NCBI GenBank assembly: GCA_902785945.1 | Contig: CADAAR010000007.1 | Coordinates: 1-64,000, forward strand | Direction of reading: 5' to 3' | DNA from: an uncultured Prevotellaceae bacterium | GTDB taxonomy: Bacteria > Bacteroidota > Bacteroidia > Bacteroidales > Bacteroidaceae | DNA length: 64,000 nt | In this document: in pieces, positions 24,854-34,341 of the stretch | How the letters are laid out: the number at the start of each line of letters is the position of its first letter | Position numbering within the stretch: position 1 is the first letter of the stretch | Made by a program: the position numbers and the translations under genes | The notes under the pieces: model-generated | What the model was told of the DNA's origin: nothing | Databases searched by the model: none | Seen by the model: only the letters and a program-made list of their open reading frames with translations

Positions 24854-26425
24854 CTATAGATTCAATTCACAACCGATGCCGAGTACGCGGTTGGTTCGGG
24901 TGAAGGAGTCGCTGACACCAGCGGTGGGGTAATCCGTGCGGTCGTAATCACCGTAGTTGGTCTGGAAGTAGGCTGCCTTCAAGGTAATCTGGTCGGTGGC
25001 CTTGTAGTTGAAGCCGAAACCGATACTGCTGGAGTTGACCACATACGACATATCGTTCATATAGGCGTCGGTGAGCTGGTAACGGGTGAACTGTCCACCA
25101 CCCGAGATGGTCAGACGGTCGGTGACATCCCATTCCACACCACCGAGGTATTCGTTCGTACCGCCGTCGAGCAGGTTCTGGGTGTTGCCATACCAATGGG
25201 CCTTGGTGTCGTAGAAGTGATGGTAGCCCAAGTTGAGGCGTACCTCGTCGACAGGACTCCACATGGCACCAATGGCAAGTTGTGCAGGAGAGTCCTCATC
25301 AATCTTCTCACCATCGCGGAACTTATTGACCGCTGCAATCTCACTGGCCTCGTTGACGGTTGATTCATTCAGCATGCGAATCTGTGTCTTGGCTTCGTAC
25401 TTGGCGGCAATATTGAAACGCCCAAACTTATAGTCGATACCAATGATGGGGGCTATACCTACACTCGACTGGTTGCAGAGTAGGTTCACACCCTGAGAGT
25501 ATTTCTGCAGGGCGTTGAGGCTCTGACTGGTGCCTTGCAAGGTGGCAGCAGTATTTTCGAGGTAAGTCTTTGTGGCTGCCAGCTGCTGATACTCGGGCAG
25601 GGCTGTAGCACCTGCGGCCTCATATTGTGCCATGCCGGCGTTGACCTGTGCCAGATTGTTGTTGACAGTGCTGATACCACCATCGACTAAGGCGGTGGCC
25701 GACTGCATGAAACTGCCGAAGTCTACGTAACCACCAGCGGTCTTTACCTGGATGTTGCTGATCTTGGCCTTATAGGTGGCGGTGCCATAAAGCAGTCGCA
25801 GACCACCATAGACAGAGAGGTTGGGCAGAATCTTATAGGCGGCACCTAACTGGAATCCGAAGTAATAGTTGCGTCCCTGCATGTAGCCGTCCATGTCATA
25901 GCCAGAAACACCGGGTGCCTGCTGTCCAAGGGCAGTGGCGAGTTGGTCCAGACCCCCTAACTGATGGGCGATGCCACCCACGACGCTTTCAAATGAACCC
26001 AGACCGTCGGCAAACTCACAACTGCCGCCGCCGCCAGGTACGGAGAAATTAAACTGCATGCTCCAATCACCTTTATTATAGGCTGCCTGAAGAGAGGGGA
26101 TGAAAGGAGCATCGGCCACTCCTTCGAACTGCTTAGTGGTCTGTCCCTGATTCTTACGACCTAAAGCGAAGACGGGATTGGTGCTCGTGATGGTACGCGT
26201 TTGGTGGGCATATTGCCAATTGAATCCCAAATGGAATCCTTCTGGGAGAAAGGCTACACCTGCGGGGTTACTATACACACCGTCGAGACCAATAGCGGCG
26301 TCGCGGGCGGGGTTACGCAAGAAGTCGATACTCTGGTTGGTGTTGGTTAAGATGCCACCTGCTGTGGCGGTTGTCATTGTTGATACCAGCATCACGCCGG
26401 CCATCATTCCTTTAATTTTGTTCAT
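24854..26425 (-). CDS. FadL/OmpP1/TodX-family outer membrane transporter
   Basis: A 523-residue outer membrane barrel for hydrophobic compounds such as long-chain fatty acids. Signal peptide (MNKIKGMMAGVMLVSTMTTATA) then the family N-terminus (GGILTNTNQSIDFLRNPARDAAIGLDGVYSNPAG), in which the NPAG and nearby segments form the hatch. Later strands include APIIGIDYKFGRFNIAAKYE and the end VLGIGCELNL. A region of about 80 residues (250-330; AGMAQYEAAGATALPEYQQL) looks like a helical extracellular or periplasmic insert. It converges on priA with 2 nt between stops. A -7 box (TACCTTTG on minus, 26455-26462) is upstream, with no clear -33. Confidence 0.9.
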   Translation of the reverse strand: MNKIKGMMAGVMLVSTMTTATAGGILTNTNQSIDFLRNPARDAAIGLDGVYSNPAGVAFLPEGFHLGFNWQYAHQTRTITSTNPVFALGRKNQGQTTKQFEGVADAPFIPSLQAAYNKGDWSMQFNFSVPGGGGSCEFADGLGSFESVVGGIAHQLGGLDQLATALGQQAPGVSGYDMDGYMQGRNYYFGFQLGAAYKILPNLSVYGGLRLLYGTATYKAKISNIQVKTAGGYVDFGSFMQSATALVDGGISTVNNNLAQVNAGMAQYEAAGATALPEYQQLAATKTYLENTAATLQGTSQSLNALQKYSQGVNLLCNQSSVGIAPIIGIDYKFGRFNIAAKYEAKTQIRMLNESTVNEASEIAAVNKFRDGEKIDEDSPAQLAIGAMWSPVDEVRLNLGYHHFYDTKAHWYGNTQNLLDGGTNEYLGGVEWDVTDRLTISGGGQFTRYQLTDAYMNDMSYVVNSSSIGFGFNYKATDQITLKAAYFQTNYGDYDRTDYPTAGVSDSFTRTNRVLGIGCELNL

Positions 26426-26571
26426 AATCCTAAAACAATCTTTAAAATCGGCCGCAAAGGTAGGCAGATTGTTTTAAAACGTTGTGTTTGCGCACACAAA
26501 GTTAACGAATATTAACAAAAACTGCACACAAATATGCACAAATGTGCAATTTTGTGCAAACAATTCACTCT

Positions 26572-28623
26572 TTACTTCTTTAATTCGGGGTAGCTGATAC
26601 GGGTATGATAGATGGTCTTCAGCTTTTCGATGAGGACAGTCTTGGCATAGGCGATATCCCGGAATGTGATGGGACACTCCTTGAAATAACCCTCAGCTAC
26701 TTGAGCATCGATGAGACGGTTCACCAGTTCACGGATGCTTTTCTCCGTATAGTCTGGCAGCGACCGTGAGGCGGCTTCTACAGAGTCGGCCATCATCAGG
26801 ATGGCTTGTTCCTTGGTGAAGGGATTTGGTCCTGGATAGGTGAACAGAAGATCGTCGACGGCTTCGTCAGGGAAGGCATTTTTCTGTTTGACATAGAAAT
26901 ACTTGGCTTTTCCGAGACCATGATGGGTGGCAATAAAGTCCTTGATGACATCGGGCAGGTTATATTTCTCCGCTAATTTGAGACCTTCCGTGACATGACT
27001 GATGATCATCTGGGCACTATCTACAAAAGTCATGCTCTCATGGGGATTGACGCCCGACTGGTTCTCAGTGAAATAGATGGGGTTCTGAATCTTTCCGATG
27101 TCGTGATAATAGGCGCCGGTACGTACGAGTTGGCTTTTGGCACCAATCTTGTTGGCAATCTCTGCTGCCAGATTACCCACCTGAATGGAATGCTGGAAAG
27201 TGCCGGGAGCAACCTCGCTCATCTTACGAAGAATCTCTTTGTTCATGTCGGAGAGCTCAATCAATGTGATGTTTGAAATGAAGCCAAAGGTCTTCTCAAT
27301 GAGATAAAGCAATGGGTAAGAACAGAACAGGAAGATGCCATTCACGAACAGGTAGTTGTATTCGCTGATGTTGATCTTTGACATGTTGTCGTTCGCAATC
27401 CAGTCGAGCGCCAGATTTGTCAGCGAGGCTGCCAAAGTTACTAATACAGCAGTCCAGAACAACTGTGAACGGCTGGACAGTTCCCTTAAGGCGAAGATGG
27501 CCACGACACCGGAAACAAGCTCTACTGCCACAAATTCCAGAGGACGTTGCAGGGCACTTGCACAAATAAGGATCATGACAGTATGCGTCATAAAGGCCGT
27601 GCGCGAGTCCATAAATACCCGGATGAAGATAGGAACCATCACAAACGGGACAATATAGATATGCAGGACATTATGGGCGACCATAATCGAAGAGATGACG
27701 GTGAAGAAAACGAGCAGAGAGTAAAGCATGGCTATAGACCTGATTTTCTCGAAATAGTCGTTGCGGAAAAGTGTCAGGTAGATTGTCAGACATATCACAA
27801 GAATAGAGACATACAGAATCTGTCCCATAATCGTAACACTGATCTGCTGGTCGTTTTTATTGCGACGTTCCAACTCTTTCTGATACGACATGAGAATATT
27901 GTAGGTCTTGCTGTCCACAATGTCTCCTCTGTCAATAATCGTTTGCCCACGCTGGGCTATACCACTGGCCAGTGGAATGCTGTTGGTCAGGTCGCTCAGA
28001 CTGGCCTCACTGCGTTCTTTGTCATAACTTAGGTTGGGAGCGATATAGTCATTCAGATTGCACTTCTGCAGAATCTCTCGATGGCTGTCTAACTCTGGAT
28101 CCAGGAATAGTTGCTCGTAAGCTGAGACAGTCGAGTAGATTTTGTTGATCTTCACACTGACTGCGGTCTTGCCACTGACGATTCTAATCATCCGTGTGGT
28201 GTCTTTATTGACAGAGGCATAGTCGGTGGTACTCATGACGCCCTGATGGTAGATGGTGTGAAGTCTATTTGCAATGATGCTGATGTAATCGTTCGAAATG
28301 CCAGGGATACCTTGGTTATAATCTTTCGCGAATTGCCTTATCTGTGCGCTCTCCGTTTCCTTGTTGAGATTGAAATAGGGCTCGTATTGCTTCAACAGAC
28401 TGTCGCGTTCTTCCTTGACGGCTTCGTCGGTCTTTAATATAGGAAAGTCAAAAGGCGCCCTCAGATCAGCATAGGCCCATGGCTTTCCTTTCTCTATCTT
28501 GAATGAACTGTCAGTGTCACTAGGTAGGAACCATGTGATAATACCAACGGTAACTATGATGAGGCCAAGACGAATCAGGAAGTCGCGCCAGGTAATGTCT
28601 AATTTTAGATTAAAATTGTTCAT
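26572..28623 (-). CDS. 7TM receptor HD-domain phosphodiesterase (PgpH/YqfF-like)
   Basis: An inner membrane protein with an N-terminal membrane helix (about residues 12-30), an extracytoplasmic 7TMR-HDED domain (about 45-280; SDLTNSIPLASGIAQRGQTII, GDIVDSKTYNIL), seven membrane helices (about 285-475) and a cytoplasmic HD phosphohydrolase domain. The HD domain holds the metal ligands at HSIQVGNLA, YYHDIGK and ATHHGLG. Characterised relatives degrade cyclic di-AMP. The HD motif is intact, so activity is likely. I start at ATG 28623 (NNFNLKLDI), since the longer ORF start at 28662 lies upstream of the -7 box (28642-28649). Divergent from gltX across a heptamer repeat array. Confidence 0.92.
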   Translation of the reverse strand: MNNFNLKLDITWRDFLIRLGLIIVTVGIITWFLPSDTDSSFKIEKGKPWAYADLRAPFDFPILKTDEAVKEERDSLLKQYEPYFNLNKETESAQIRQFAKDYNQGIPGISNDYISIIANRLHTIYHQGVMSTTDYASVNKDTTRMIRIVSGKTAVSVKINKIYSTVSAYEQLFLDPELDSHREILQKCNLNDYIAPNLSYDKERSEASLSDLTNSIPLASGIAQRGQTIIDRGDIVDSKTYNILMSYQKELERRNKNDQQISVTIMGQILYVSILVICLTIYLTLFRNDYFEKIRSIAMLYSLLVFFTVISSIMVAHNVLHIYIVPFVMVPIFIRVFMDSRTAFMTHTVMILICASALQRPLEFVAVELVSGVVAIFALRELSSRSQLFWTAVLVTLAASLTNLALDWIANDNMSKINISEYNYLFVNGIFLFCSYPLLYLIEKTFGFISNITLIELSDMNKEILRKMSEVAPGTFQHSIQVGNLAAEIANKIGAKSQLVRTGAYYHDIGKIQNPIYFTENQSGVNPHESMTFVDSAQMIISHVTEGLKLAEKYNLPDVIKDFIATHHGLGKAKYFYVKQKNAFPDEAVDDLLFTYPGPNPFTKEQAILMMADSVEAASRSLPDYTEKSIRELVNRLIDAQVAEGYFKECPITFRDIAYAKTVLIEKLKTIYHTRISYPELKK

Positions 28624-28641
28624 GACGATATAATTTTGCTG

Positions 28642-28701
28642 CAAAGATACAAAAATATTCACTATTCACTATTCACTATTCACTATTTTTTTGTACCTTT
28701 G
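28642..28701. promoter_or_regulatory. Divergent promoter region between HD phosphodiesterase and gltX
   Basis: The minus-strand -7 box TATCTTTG (28642-28649) and plus-strand -7 box TACCTTTG (28694-28701) face away from each other. The expected -33 position of both, about 20 bp inside, falls in the same heptamer array (28656-28683). No TTTG is present there. Confidence 0.55.
28656..28683. repeat. Heptamer array TATTCAC x4 in a divergent promoter
   Basis: Four perfect TATTCAC units followed by TATTTTT. Same unit family as the arrays at 20753 and 20857. Confidence 0.9.
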
Positions 28702-28722
28702 CACTCAAATTAACGATTTATT

Positions 28723-30240
28723 ATGTCAGAAAGAAGAGTAAGGGTGCGTTTTGCACCGAGTCCAACAGGCGCTTTGCACATCGGTGGTGTGCGTACTGCC
28801 TTGTATAATTATCTGTTTGCGCGCCAGCATCATGGCGATCTTGTTTTCCGTATTGAAGATACCGATTCTACACGTTTCGTGCCTGGAGCAGAAGAGTATA
28901 TTATCGAATCGTTTAAGTGGTTGGGCATTCAGTTTGATGAGGGTGTCAGCTTCGGAGGCGATAAAGGTCCCTATCGTCAGAGTGAGCGACGTAAGATATA
29001 TAAGCAATATGTTCAGCAATTGCTGGATGCAGGAAAAGCGTATATTGCCTTTGATACACCTCAAGAACTGGAAGCCAAGCGTGCGGAGATCCAGAATTTC
29101 CAGTATGACTGTCATACGCGCAATATGATGTGTAACTCACTGACGATGCCGAAGGAGGAGGTTGACAAACTGATTGCCGATGGTGTGCAGTATGTAGTCC
29201 GCTTCAAGATTGAGGCAGGACAGGAAGTGCTGGTCAACGACTTGATTCGTGGTGAGGTTCGTGTAAAAACAGATATTCTCGATGACAAGGTGCTCTTTAA
29301 GAGTGCTGATCAGTTGCCTACCTATCACTTGGCTAATATCGTTGACGACCATCTGATGGAGATTTCCCATGTCATCCGCGGTGAAGAGTGGTTGCCCAGC
29401 GCGCCGCTTCATGTGTTGCTTTATCAGGCCTTTGGCTGGGAAGATACCATGCCACAATTCGCTCATCTGCCTTTGTTGCTGAAGCCTGATGGAAAGGGGA
29501 AACTGTCTAAACGTGATGGCGACCGCTTAGGTTTTCCTGTGTTCCCATTGGAGTGGAAAGACCCGAAGACTGGTGAAACATCGCGTGGTTATCGTGAGGA
29601 CGGCTACTTCCCTGAGGCCGTGATAAATTTCCTTGCGTTATTAGGATGGAATCCTGGAACAGAACAGGAGATGTTTACACTCGATGAGCTCGTTCCTCTC
29701 TTTGATATTTCAAAATGCTCGAAGGCAGGTGCGAAGTTCGCTTATGACAAGGGTATCTGGTTTAACCATGAATATATCCTGAAAAAGTCGGCTGAGGAGA
29801 TCGCTGCTCTGTTCTTCCCCATCGTGAAGGAGCACTGCCCGGAGGAGACATTAGAGCGTGTGACAGCTGTAACGGCAATGATGAAAGATCGTGTCAGCTT
29901 CGTCAAGGAGTTGTGGCCGCTGTGTTCGTTCTTCTTTGAGGCACCCACTGAGTATGACGAAAAGACTGCGAAAAAACGTTGGAAGGAAGATTCTGCTCAG
30001 GTATTGACGGAGCTAGTCGGCGTACTGGAAGGTATCGATGACTTCTCGCTTGAGAATCAGGAACAGATTGTTCATGCCTGGGTGGAACAAAAAGAGTATA
30101 AACTTGGCAATGTGATGAATGCCTGGCGTCTTGCACTCGTTGGCGAAGGCAAAGGCCCGGGAATGTTCGATATCTCTGCCTTCCTTGGTAAAGAAGAAAC
30201 TATCAAGAGAACAAAACGTGCGATAGAAGTGCTCGGCTGA
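28723..30240 (+). CDS. gltX: Glutamate--tRNA ligase
   Basis: Class I aminoacyl-tRNA synthetase that charges tRNA-Glu (505 residues, normal length). The HIGH motif is at residues 18-21 ([17 protein letters not shown]) and the KMSKS equivalent is [11 protein letters not shown]. The discriminating IEDTD motif ([10 protein letters not shown]) and the C-terminal anticodon-binding helices are present. Whether it also charges tRNA-Gln depends on a separate glutaminyl-tRNA synthetase elsewhere in the genome. The stop TGA shares one base with the kdtA start (TGATG), giving translational coupling. Confidence 0.97.
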   Translation: MSERRVRVRFAPSPTGALHIGGVRTALYNYLFARQHHGDLVFRIEDTDSTRFVPGAEEYIIESFKWLGIQFDEGVSFGGDKGPYRQSERRKIYKQYVQQLLDAGKAYIAFDTPQELEAKRAEIQNFQYDCHTRNMMCNSLTMPKEEVDKLIADGVQYVVRFKIEAGQEVLVNDLIRGEVRVKTDILDDKVLFKSADQLPTYHLANIVDDHLMEISHVIRGEEWLPSAPLHVLLYQAFGWEDTMPQFAHLPLLLKPDGKGKLSKRDGDRLGFPVFPLEWKDPKTGETSRGYREDGYFPEAVINFLALLGWNPGTEQEMFTLDELVPLFDISKCSKAGAKFAYDKGIWFNHEYILKKSAEEIAALFFPIVKEHCPEETLERVTAVTAMMKDRVSFVKELWPLCSFFFEAPTEYDEKTAKKRWKEDSAQVLTELVGVLEGIDDFSLENQEQIVHAWVEQKEYKLGNVMNAWRLALVGEGKGPGMFDISAFLGKEETIKRTKRAIEVLG

Positions 30241-31463
30241 TGATCTATAACCTCATCATATATCTCTATCTCCTTGGAGTGGCGATTTACAGTCGCTTCA
30301 ATGAGAAGGTGCGTAAAATGTGGCATGGTGAGCGCGAAGCCTTCCGTATTCTCAAAGAGAAGGTTGACCCGGAAGCCCAGTATGTATGGTTTCATGCCGC
30401 ATCATTGGGAGAATTCGAGCAAGGTCGTCCATTGATGGAGCAGTTGCGTAAGGACCATCCGGAATACAAGATTCTGCTGACATTCTTCTCTCCTTCTGGT
30501 TATGAGGTCCGAAAGAATTATGAGGGGGCTGATATTATCACCTATCTGCCGCTCGACACCATTACCAATGCACGCAGATTCTTAAGACTGGTGCGTCCGG
30601 TGAAGGCATTCTTCATCAAGTATGAGTTCTGGTATAATTATCTGCATATTCTAAAGCATAGGAATGTGCCTGTCTATAGCGTGTCAAGCATCTTCCGTCC
30701 TGATCAGGTGTTTTTTAAATGGTATGGTCGACAGTATGGACGTGTGTTGAACTGCTTTACACATTTCTTTGTTCAGAACGAAATCAGTAAGGAATTGTTG
30801 GCAAAGATTGGTATTGATTGTGTCACTATTGTTGGTGACACCCGTTTCGATCGTGTGTTGCAGATTAAGGAGGCTGCAAAGCAACTGCCCATCGTCAAAG
30901 CGTTCAAGCAAGATGCCAAAGTCTTTGTGGCTGGTTCGTCGTGGCAGCCTGATGAGGAGATTTTTATCAAGTATTTCAATGAGCACCGCGACTGGAAGCT
31001 CATCATCGCTCCGCATGTGATAGGTGAAGATCATCTCAAGCAGATAGAAAAACTGCTCGAAGGTCGTAAAGTAATCAGGTATTCCGGATTGTCTGGAGAT
31101 TCCGGAGATCTGGGCGAGGCCGAGGTACTAATCATTGACTGCTTCGGTCTGCTGTCAAGCATCTATCATTATGGTGATGTGGCTTATGTCGGTGGCGGTT
31201 TTGGCGTGGGCATCCATAATCTTCTGGAGGCTGCCGTTTGGGATGTGCCCGTGTTCTTCGGTCCCAACAATGAACGTTTCCAGGAAGCTCAGGCATTGAA
31301 GCAGAGTGGTGGCTTTGAGATTACCAACTACAACGATTTTGAACGACTGATGAATCGCTTTATCACCGATGAGGCTTATCTCAAGGCACAGGGTCAGCTG
31401 GCCGGTCAATATGTTAAGGGAAAGGCTGGCGCTACTTGGCTGATATTGTCTTCAGTCTGCTAA
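30240..31463 (+). CDS. kdtA: 3-deoxy-D-manno-octulosonic acid (Kdo) transferase
   Basis: Transfers Kdo from CMP-Kdo to lipid IVA at the cytoplasmic face of the inner membrane. N-terminal membrane anchor ([20 protein letters not shown]), catalytic-base region HAASLGEFEQGRP (Glu near residue 60), the KYEFWYN block, and the C-terminal half with VGDTRFDRV, SSWQPDEE and the nucleotide-binding GGGFGVGIHNLLEAAVWDVPVFFGP. 407 residues is normal. A short YSGLSGDSGDLG stretch before the AEVLIIDCFG strand is encoded by a nonamer repeat array and looks like an added loop. Coupled to gltX by TGATG. Its 3' end overlaps the convergent 5'-nucleotidase gene by 32 bp. Confidence 0.95.
   Translation: MIYNLIIYLYLLGVAIYSRFNEKVRKMWHGEREAFRILKEKVDPEAQYVWFHAASLGEFEQGRPLMEQLRKDHPEYKILLTFFSPSGYEVRKNYEGADIITYLPLDTITNARRFLRLVRPVKAFFIKYEFWYNYLHILKHRNVPVYSVSSIFRPDQVFFKWYGRQYGRVLNCFTHFFVQNEISKELLAKIGIDCVTIVGDTRFDRVLQIKEAAKQLPIVKAFKQDAKVFVAGSSWQPDEEIFIKYFNEHRDWKLIIAPHVIGEDHLKQIEKLLEGRKVIRYSGLSGDSGDLGEAEVLIIDCFGLLSSIYHYGDVAYVGGGFGVGIHNLLEAAVWDVPVFFGPNNERFQEAQALKQSGGFEITNYNDFERLMNRFITDEAYLKAQGQLAGQYVKGKAGATWLILSSVC
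31083..31115. repeat. Nonamer TCCGGA array inside kdtA
   Basis: TCCGGA 31083, TCTGGA 31092, TCCGGA 31101, then a decayed CTGGGC near 31110: 9-bp period. Encodes SGLSGDSGDLG. Confidence 0.75.
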
Positions 31464-32853
31464 CGCCTTGATAGCTCACTGTTCCCTTCTTTTCCAGATA
31501 TTGCATGATGATATCGCTGGTCTCCAAGTTCAGCGTGTGAGCGGAACCTTCAGGGATTTCGCTGGTGGCAGGGATATAATTGTTGGTCACAACCTTATAC
31601 TTTTTCTTCATGTTCAGTTTCTTGCCATCGAGCGTAAACAACTTGATACACTTGATTTTCTCAGGGAAATCCTTCTCGAGTGTGATCTCGCACGTCATTC
31701 CACCTACGTATGGGAAACTGTGAAGCGTGTTATGGCAGTACGATAGCATCATACGGGCAATCTCGTCGCCTGTCAGTTCCAGTATAACGGCATGGTTGTC
31801 GAAGGGGTCCATCTCCAATACATTACGCACGGTGATGTCGCCTTGTGGAAGTGTATCGATACGTACACCACCCGGGTTCTCAATACCAATCTCTGCCCCT
31901 GTCTCGGCCATGAAGGCATCGCACATCATACATCCCAGCTCCTCACGGGTTTCGAAGGGCGTGTCGGCCTCGGCCAGTACACGGCGCAGGGTGGGGTTGT
32001 CGTTGTAGAATCGGATCATCTCCTCTACCACTTTCACGGTGTTGTGGTATTTTCTAACGTCGATGTATTCGGCCTTTTTATCAACCACTTTTCCGCCTTC
32101 TACGGTAAGGGTGATATAGGTGACGCGATGCAGCTTGTTTCTGTTCTGGGTGATTAACACGCCGTTTTTTACCTCATTGCCTGTCAGTTGGGTATGGGTA
32201 TGACCACCGATGATCAAGTCGAACCAAGGAAATTGCTCTGCTATCTTGATGTCGTCGGGATAACCTAAGTGTGATAGGAGGATGGTGGCATCGCATTCCT
32301 TGCTGAGCCATTCGTATTGTGGAATCACCTCTTCTGCGGGTTTGAAGCTGATGCCCTCCAGATTGTCAGGATGGGTGCTAGGAATGCCTTTCGGACTGGT
32401 CTGGATACAACCTATGACGCCAACCTTCAACCCTTCTACGTCGAATATCTGATAGGGTACCAGTTTGATACCGGAGGAGTCGGATGGGAAGGCATTTGCA
32501 CAGATGTATCTGAAATTTGACAGACCAATCAGTCGTTTCAGCGAGTGAACATCGAACTCATGGTTGCCTAAGGCAGATGCGTTGAATCCCACCTGGTTCA
32601 TCAGTGCCACCATCGGATAGGCAGGCAGAATATATTTGTCGTTGATGGGATTGCCTGTGCGGTTATCGCCTGCCGAGAAAATCAGCATCGAAGGGTCTAT
32701 CGTACGCAGACTATCGGCCAAGGCCGCTAGTTGTGGAAATACCTCGATTTGGGCATGCATATCGTTAGCTGCCAGAATGTGAATTTCACGTTTCTCTGCA
32801 TAGGTAATAATGGCCAGCATCAGCGCTAGCCACGTCATGGTAAACTTCTTCAT
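31432..32853 (-). CDS. 5'-nucleotidase/UshA-type metallophosphoesterase
   Basis: A 473-residue periplasmic two-domain enzyme that hydrolyses nucleotides or nucleotide sugars. Signal peptide (MKKFTMTWLALMLAIITYA). The metallophosphoesterase domain has all dimetal motifs: ILAANDMHA, SAGDNRTGNP, ALGNHEFD, LLSHLGY and IIGGHTHT. The C-terminal 5'-nucleotidase domain starts near residue 290 and includes GVRIDTLPQGDITVRNVLEMDPFDN and a substrate-stacking FPYVGGM region. It is a single ORF, whereas some Bacteroidota split the two domains into separate genes. The 3' end overlaps kdtA by 32 bp. A -7 box (TAATTTTG on minus, 32890-32897) is upstream, without a clear -33. Confidence 0.93.
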   Translation of the reverse strand: MKKFTMTWLALMLAIITYAEKREIHILAANDMHAQIEVFPQLAALADSLRTIDPSMLIFSAGDNRTGNPINDKYILPAYPMVALMNQVGFNASALGNHEFDVHSLKRLIGLSNFRYICANAFPSDSSGIKLVPYQIFDVEGLKVGVIGCIQTSPKGIPSTHPDNLEGISFKPAEEVIPQYEWLSKECDATILLSHLGYPDDIKIAEQFPWFDLIIGGHTHTQLTGNEVKNGVLITQNRNKLHRVTYITLTVEGGKVVDKKAEYIDVRKYHNTVKVVEEMIRFYNDNPTLRRVLAEADTPFETREELGCMMCDAFMAETGAEIGIENPGGVRIDTLPQGDITVRNVLEMDPFDNHAVILELTGDEIARMMLSYCHNTLHSFPYVGGMTCEITLEKDFPEKIKCIKLFTLDGKKLNMKKKYKVVTNNYIPATSEIPEGSAHTLNLETSDIIMQYLEKKGTVSYQGVSRLKTISAK

Positions 32854-32987
32854 GATTCCTTTTTGCGCTAAAAGTTATTAATCAGGTTGCAAAATTACAA
32901 AAAAAAGTTGAACTATATATGCGCATGACTAAACTTTTTTGTAACTTTGCGGTCTAAATAGTGTAAACGTTTATAAGAAATCATAAT

Positions 32988-33371
32988 ATGAAGAAGTATT
33001 TTATCATCGTAATAGCTGCTGTGGCTTTGATGAGTGCCGGCAAGCAGGATAGTGCCATCACTAAGGAAAATGGTGCCGTGATAGTCAACACCACCACCAT
33101 TGCCAAGGATGTGGAGGGCTATAATGGTCCTGTGCCCCTGAAAATCTATATTAAGAAGAACAAGATTGAGAAAATCGAGGTGCTCAAGAATCAGGAGACA
33201 CCGAAATATCTGGCACAAGTAAAGAAGGCCATGCTGAATGCTTGGGACGGTCTGACCATTAAGGCCGCAAAAAGTAAGAAGGTGGATACTGTTACAGGTG
33301 CTACCTTTACGTCGGAAGCCCTGATAGAGAATGTGAAGCAGGGCCTTGACTATTACGAGAAGAATAAATAA
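32988..33371 (+). CDS. Secreted FMN-binding domain protein
   Basis: A 127-residue exported protein (MKKYFIIVIAAVALMSAG) made of a single FMN-binding domain of the NqrC/RnfG/ApbE-substrate type. The motif VDTVTGATFTSEAL matches the consensus in which a threonine receives covalent FMN from the flavin transferase ApbE, so this is probably a small extracytoplasmic flavoprotein carrying electrons. The partner reductase is not in the window. No lipobox cysteine is present. A -7 box TAACTTTG (32942-32949) lies 38 nt upstream of the ATG. Its last 65 bp overlap the end of the convergent BASS transporter gene. Confidence 0.87.
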   Translation: MKKYFIIVIAAVALMSAGKQDSAITKENGAVIVNTTTIAKDVEGYNGPVPLKIYIKKNKIEKIEVLKNQETPKYLAQVKKAMLNAWDGLTIKAAKSKKVDTVTGATFTSEALIENVKQGLDYYEKNK

Positions 33372-34311
33372 AGATCTCGACGCTGTTCACGATATTCTGC
33401 CACAGGATATAGCAGCCGGGACCCACAGAAGACAGAGGGTTCAGGTAGGCTGTAGAGAGCCAGATGGCAAAGGCTGTGTTCTTTTGTCCGAGGGCCTGAC
33501 CTGCTTCCTGCGTATGGTTGAAATAGTGGCCGATAAACCGTCCGACAGCAAACTGCACCACGCACATCAGCAATCCCAGAAAAGCGATAGCCATCAGCAG
33601 TACAAGGGTGGTCTTGGCATTGACGATGTTCTTCACCGTGGTTCCCGTTACAATCATTAGCGAACAGGCCCAGAGGTAATAACTCAGGTCCCTTATGCTG
33701 ATGATTTTTTTGTGCAGACGGTGCAGGTAGTGCTTCACGAAATAGGCCAGCAGCATAGGTAGGATCAGCACAATAAACACCTCATGCAGAATCTTGATGA
33801 AAGCTGCCCAGAAAGTGATGTCGGCCCCTTTCTCAATCAGTGGGAAACATACTGGCACCAATAAGACGGTAATGAAATTCGAAAGAAAGGTATAGGTGGT
33901 CATCTGTTCCAGCGAGCCGCCAAGTTTCTGGGTAACGACGGCTGCAGCCGTAGCGCAAGGACAGATAACACACATCAGAATGGCTTCCATCAGAATGAGA
34001 CTGTCACCCTGCATGTGGAAACCAAGTATCAGTCCCATTAGTGCCCCGATGAACAGCAATTGGAACACACCTGTCCAAAAATGCCAGCTTACGGGTCGTA
34101 GCTGACGGAAGTCGACTTTACAGAAGGTGACGAAGAGCACTAGAAACATGAACAATGGCAAGATAGTCTCGAAGATTGGGCCGAAGAATCTTGCAGCCCC
34201 ATCCAGCGATGGCGTGAGACCGAAGATTAAATAGGCTATAGCCCCAATGCCCATTGCCACCGGCAATGTCCAGTCTTTGATGAATCTTATGATAGCAGAG
34301 TATTCTCTCAC
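33307..34311 (-). CDS. Bile acid:sodium symporter (BASS) family transporter
   Basis: A 334-residue inner membrane protein with about nine to ten membrane helices. Family features include LTPSLDGAARFFGPIFETILPLFMF, the discontinuous-helix region CVICPCATAAAVVTQKLGGS, and ALGQKNTAFAIWLSTAYLNPLSSVGPG near the end. It probably imports an organic anion with sodium; BASS members carry bile acids, pyruvate, pantothenate or other acids, so the substrate is open. The start is GTG at 34311, inside a heptamer array. The C-terminal 21 residues (after FIYSS) are read from the reverse strand of the FMN-binding gene and look added. It is the third gene of the mdh-carbonic anhydrase operon. Confidence 0.87.
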   Translation of the reverse strand: MREYSAIIRFIKDWTLPVAMGIGAIAYLIFGLTPSLDGAARFFGPIFETILPLFMFLVLFVTFCKVDFRQLRPVSWHFWTGVFQLLFIGALMGLILGFHMQGDSLILMEAILMCVICPCATAAAVVTQKLGGSLEQMTTYTFLSNFITVLLVPVCFPLIEKGADITFWAAFIKILHEVFIVLILPMLLAYFVKHYLHRLHKKIISIRDLSYYLWACSLMIVTGTTVKNIVNAKTTLVLLMAIAFLGLLMCVVQFAVGRFIGHYFNHTQEAGQALGQKNTAFAIWLSTAYLNPLSSVGPGCYILWQNIVNSVEIFIYSSRNSQGPASHSLSGLPT

Positions 34312-34341
34312 CTCTTAACTCTTACCTCTCTCCTCTTCCAG
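34307..34341. repeat. Heptamer array CTYACCT x5 at a gene junction
   Basis: CTCACCT, CTTAACT, CTTACCT, CTCTCCT and CTTCCAG in register. The array spans the start of the BASS gene and the last codons (RGKS-stop) of the carbonic anhydrase gene. Same unit as the array at 46201 in reverse complement. Confidence 0.75.

Noticed and set aside
26480-26565. GCACAAATGTGC-type dyads between the FadL-like and HD genes as a terminator or operator
   Set aside because: The stem is short (5 bp), there is no U-tract in a useful place and copies are imperfect, so there is not enough to call.
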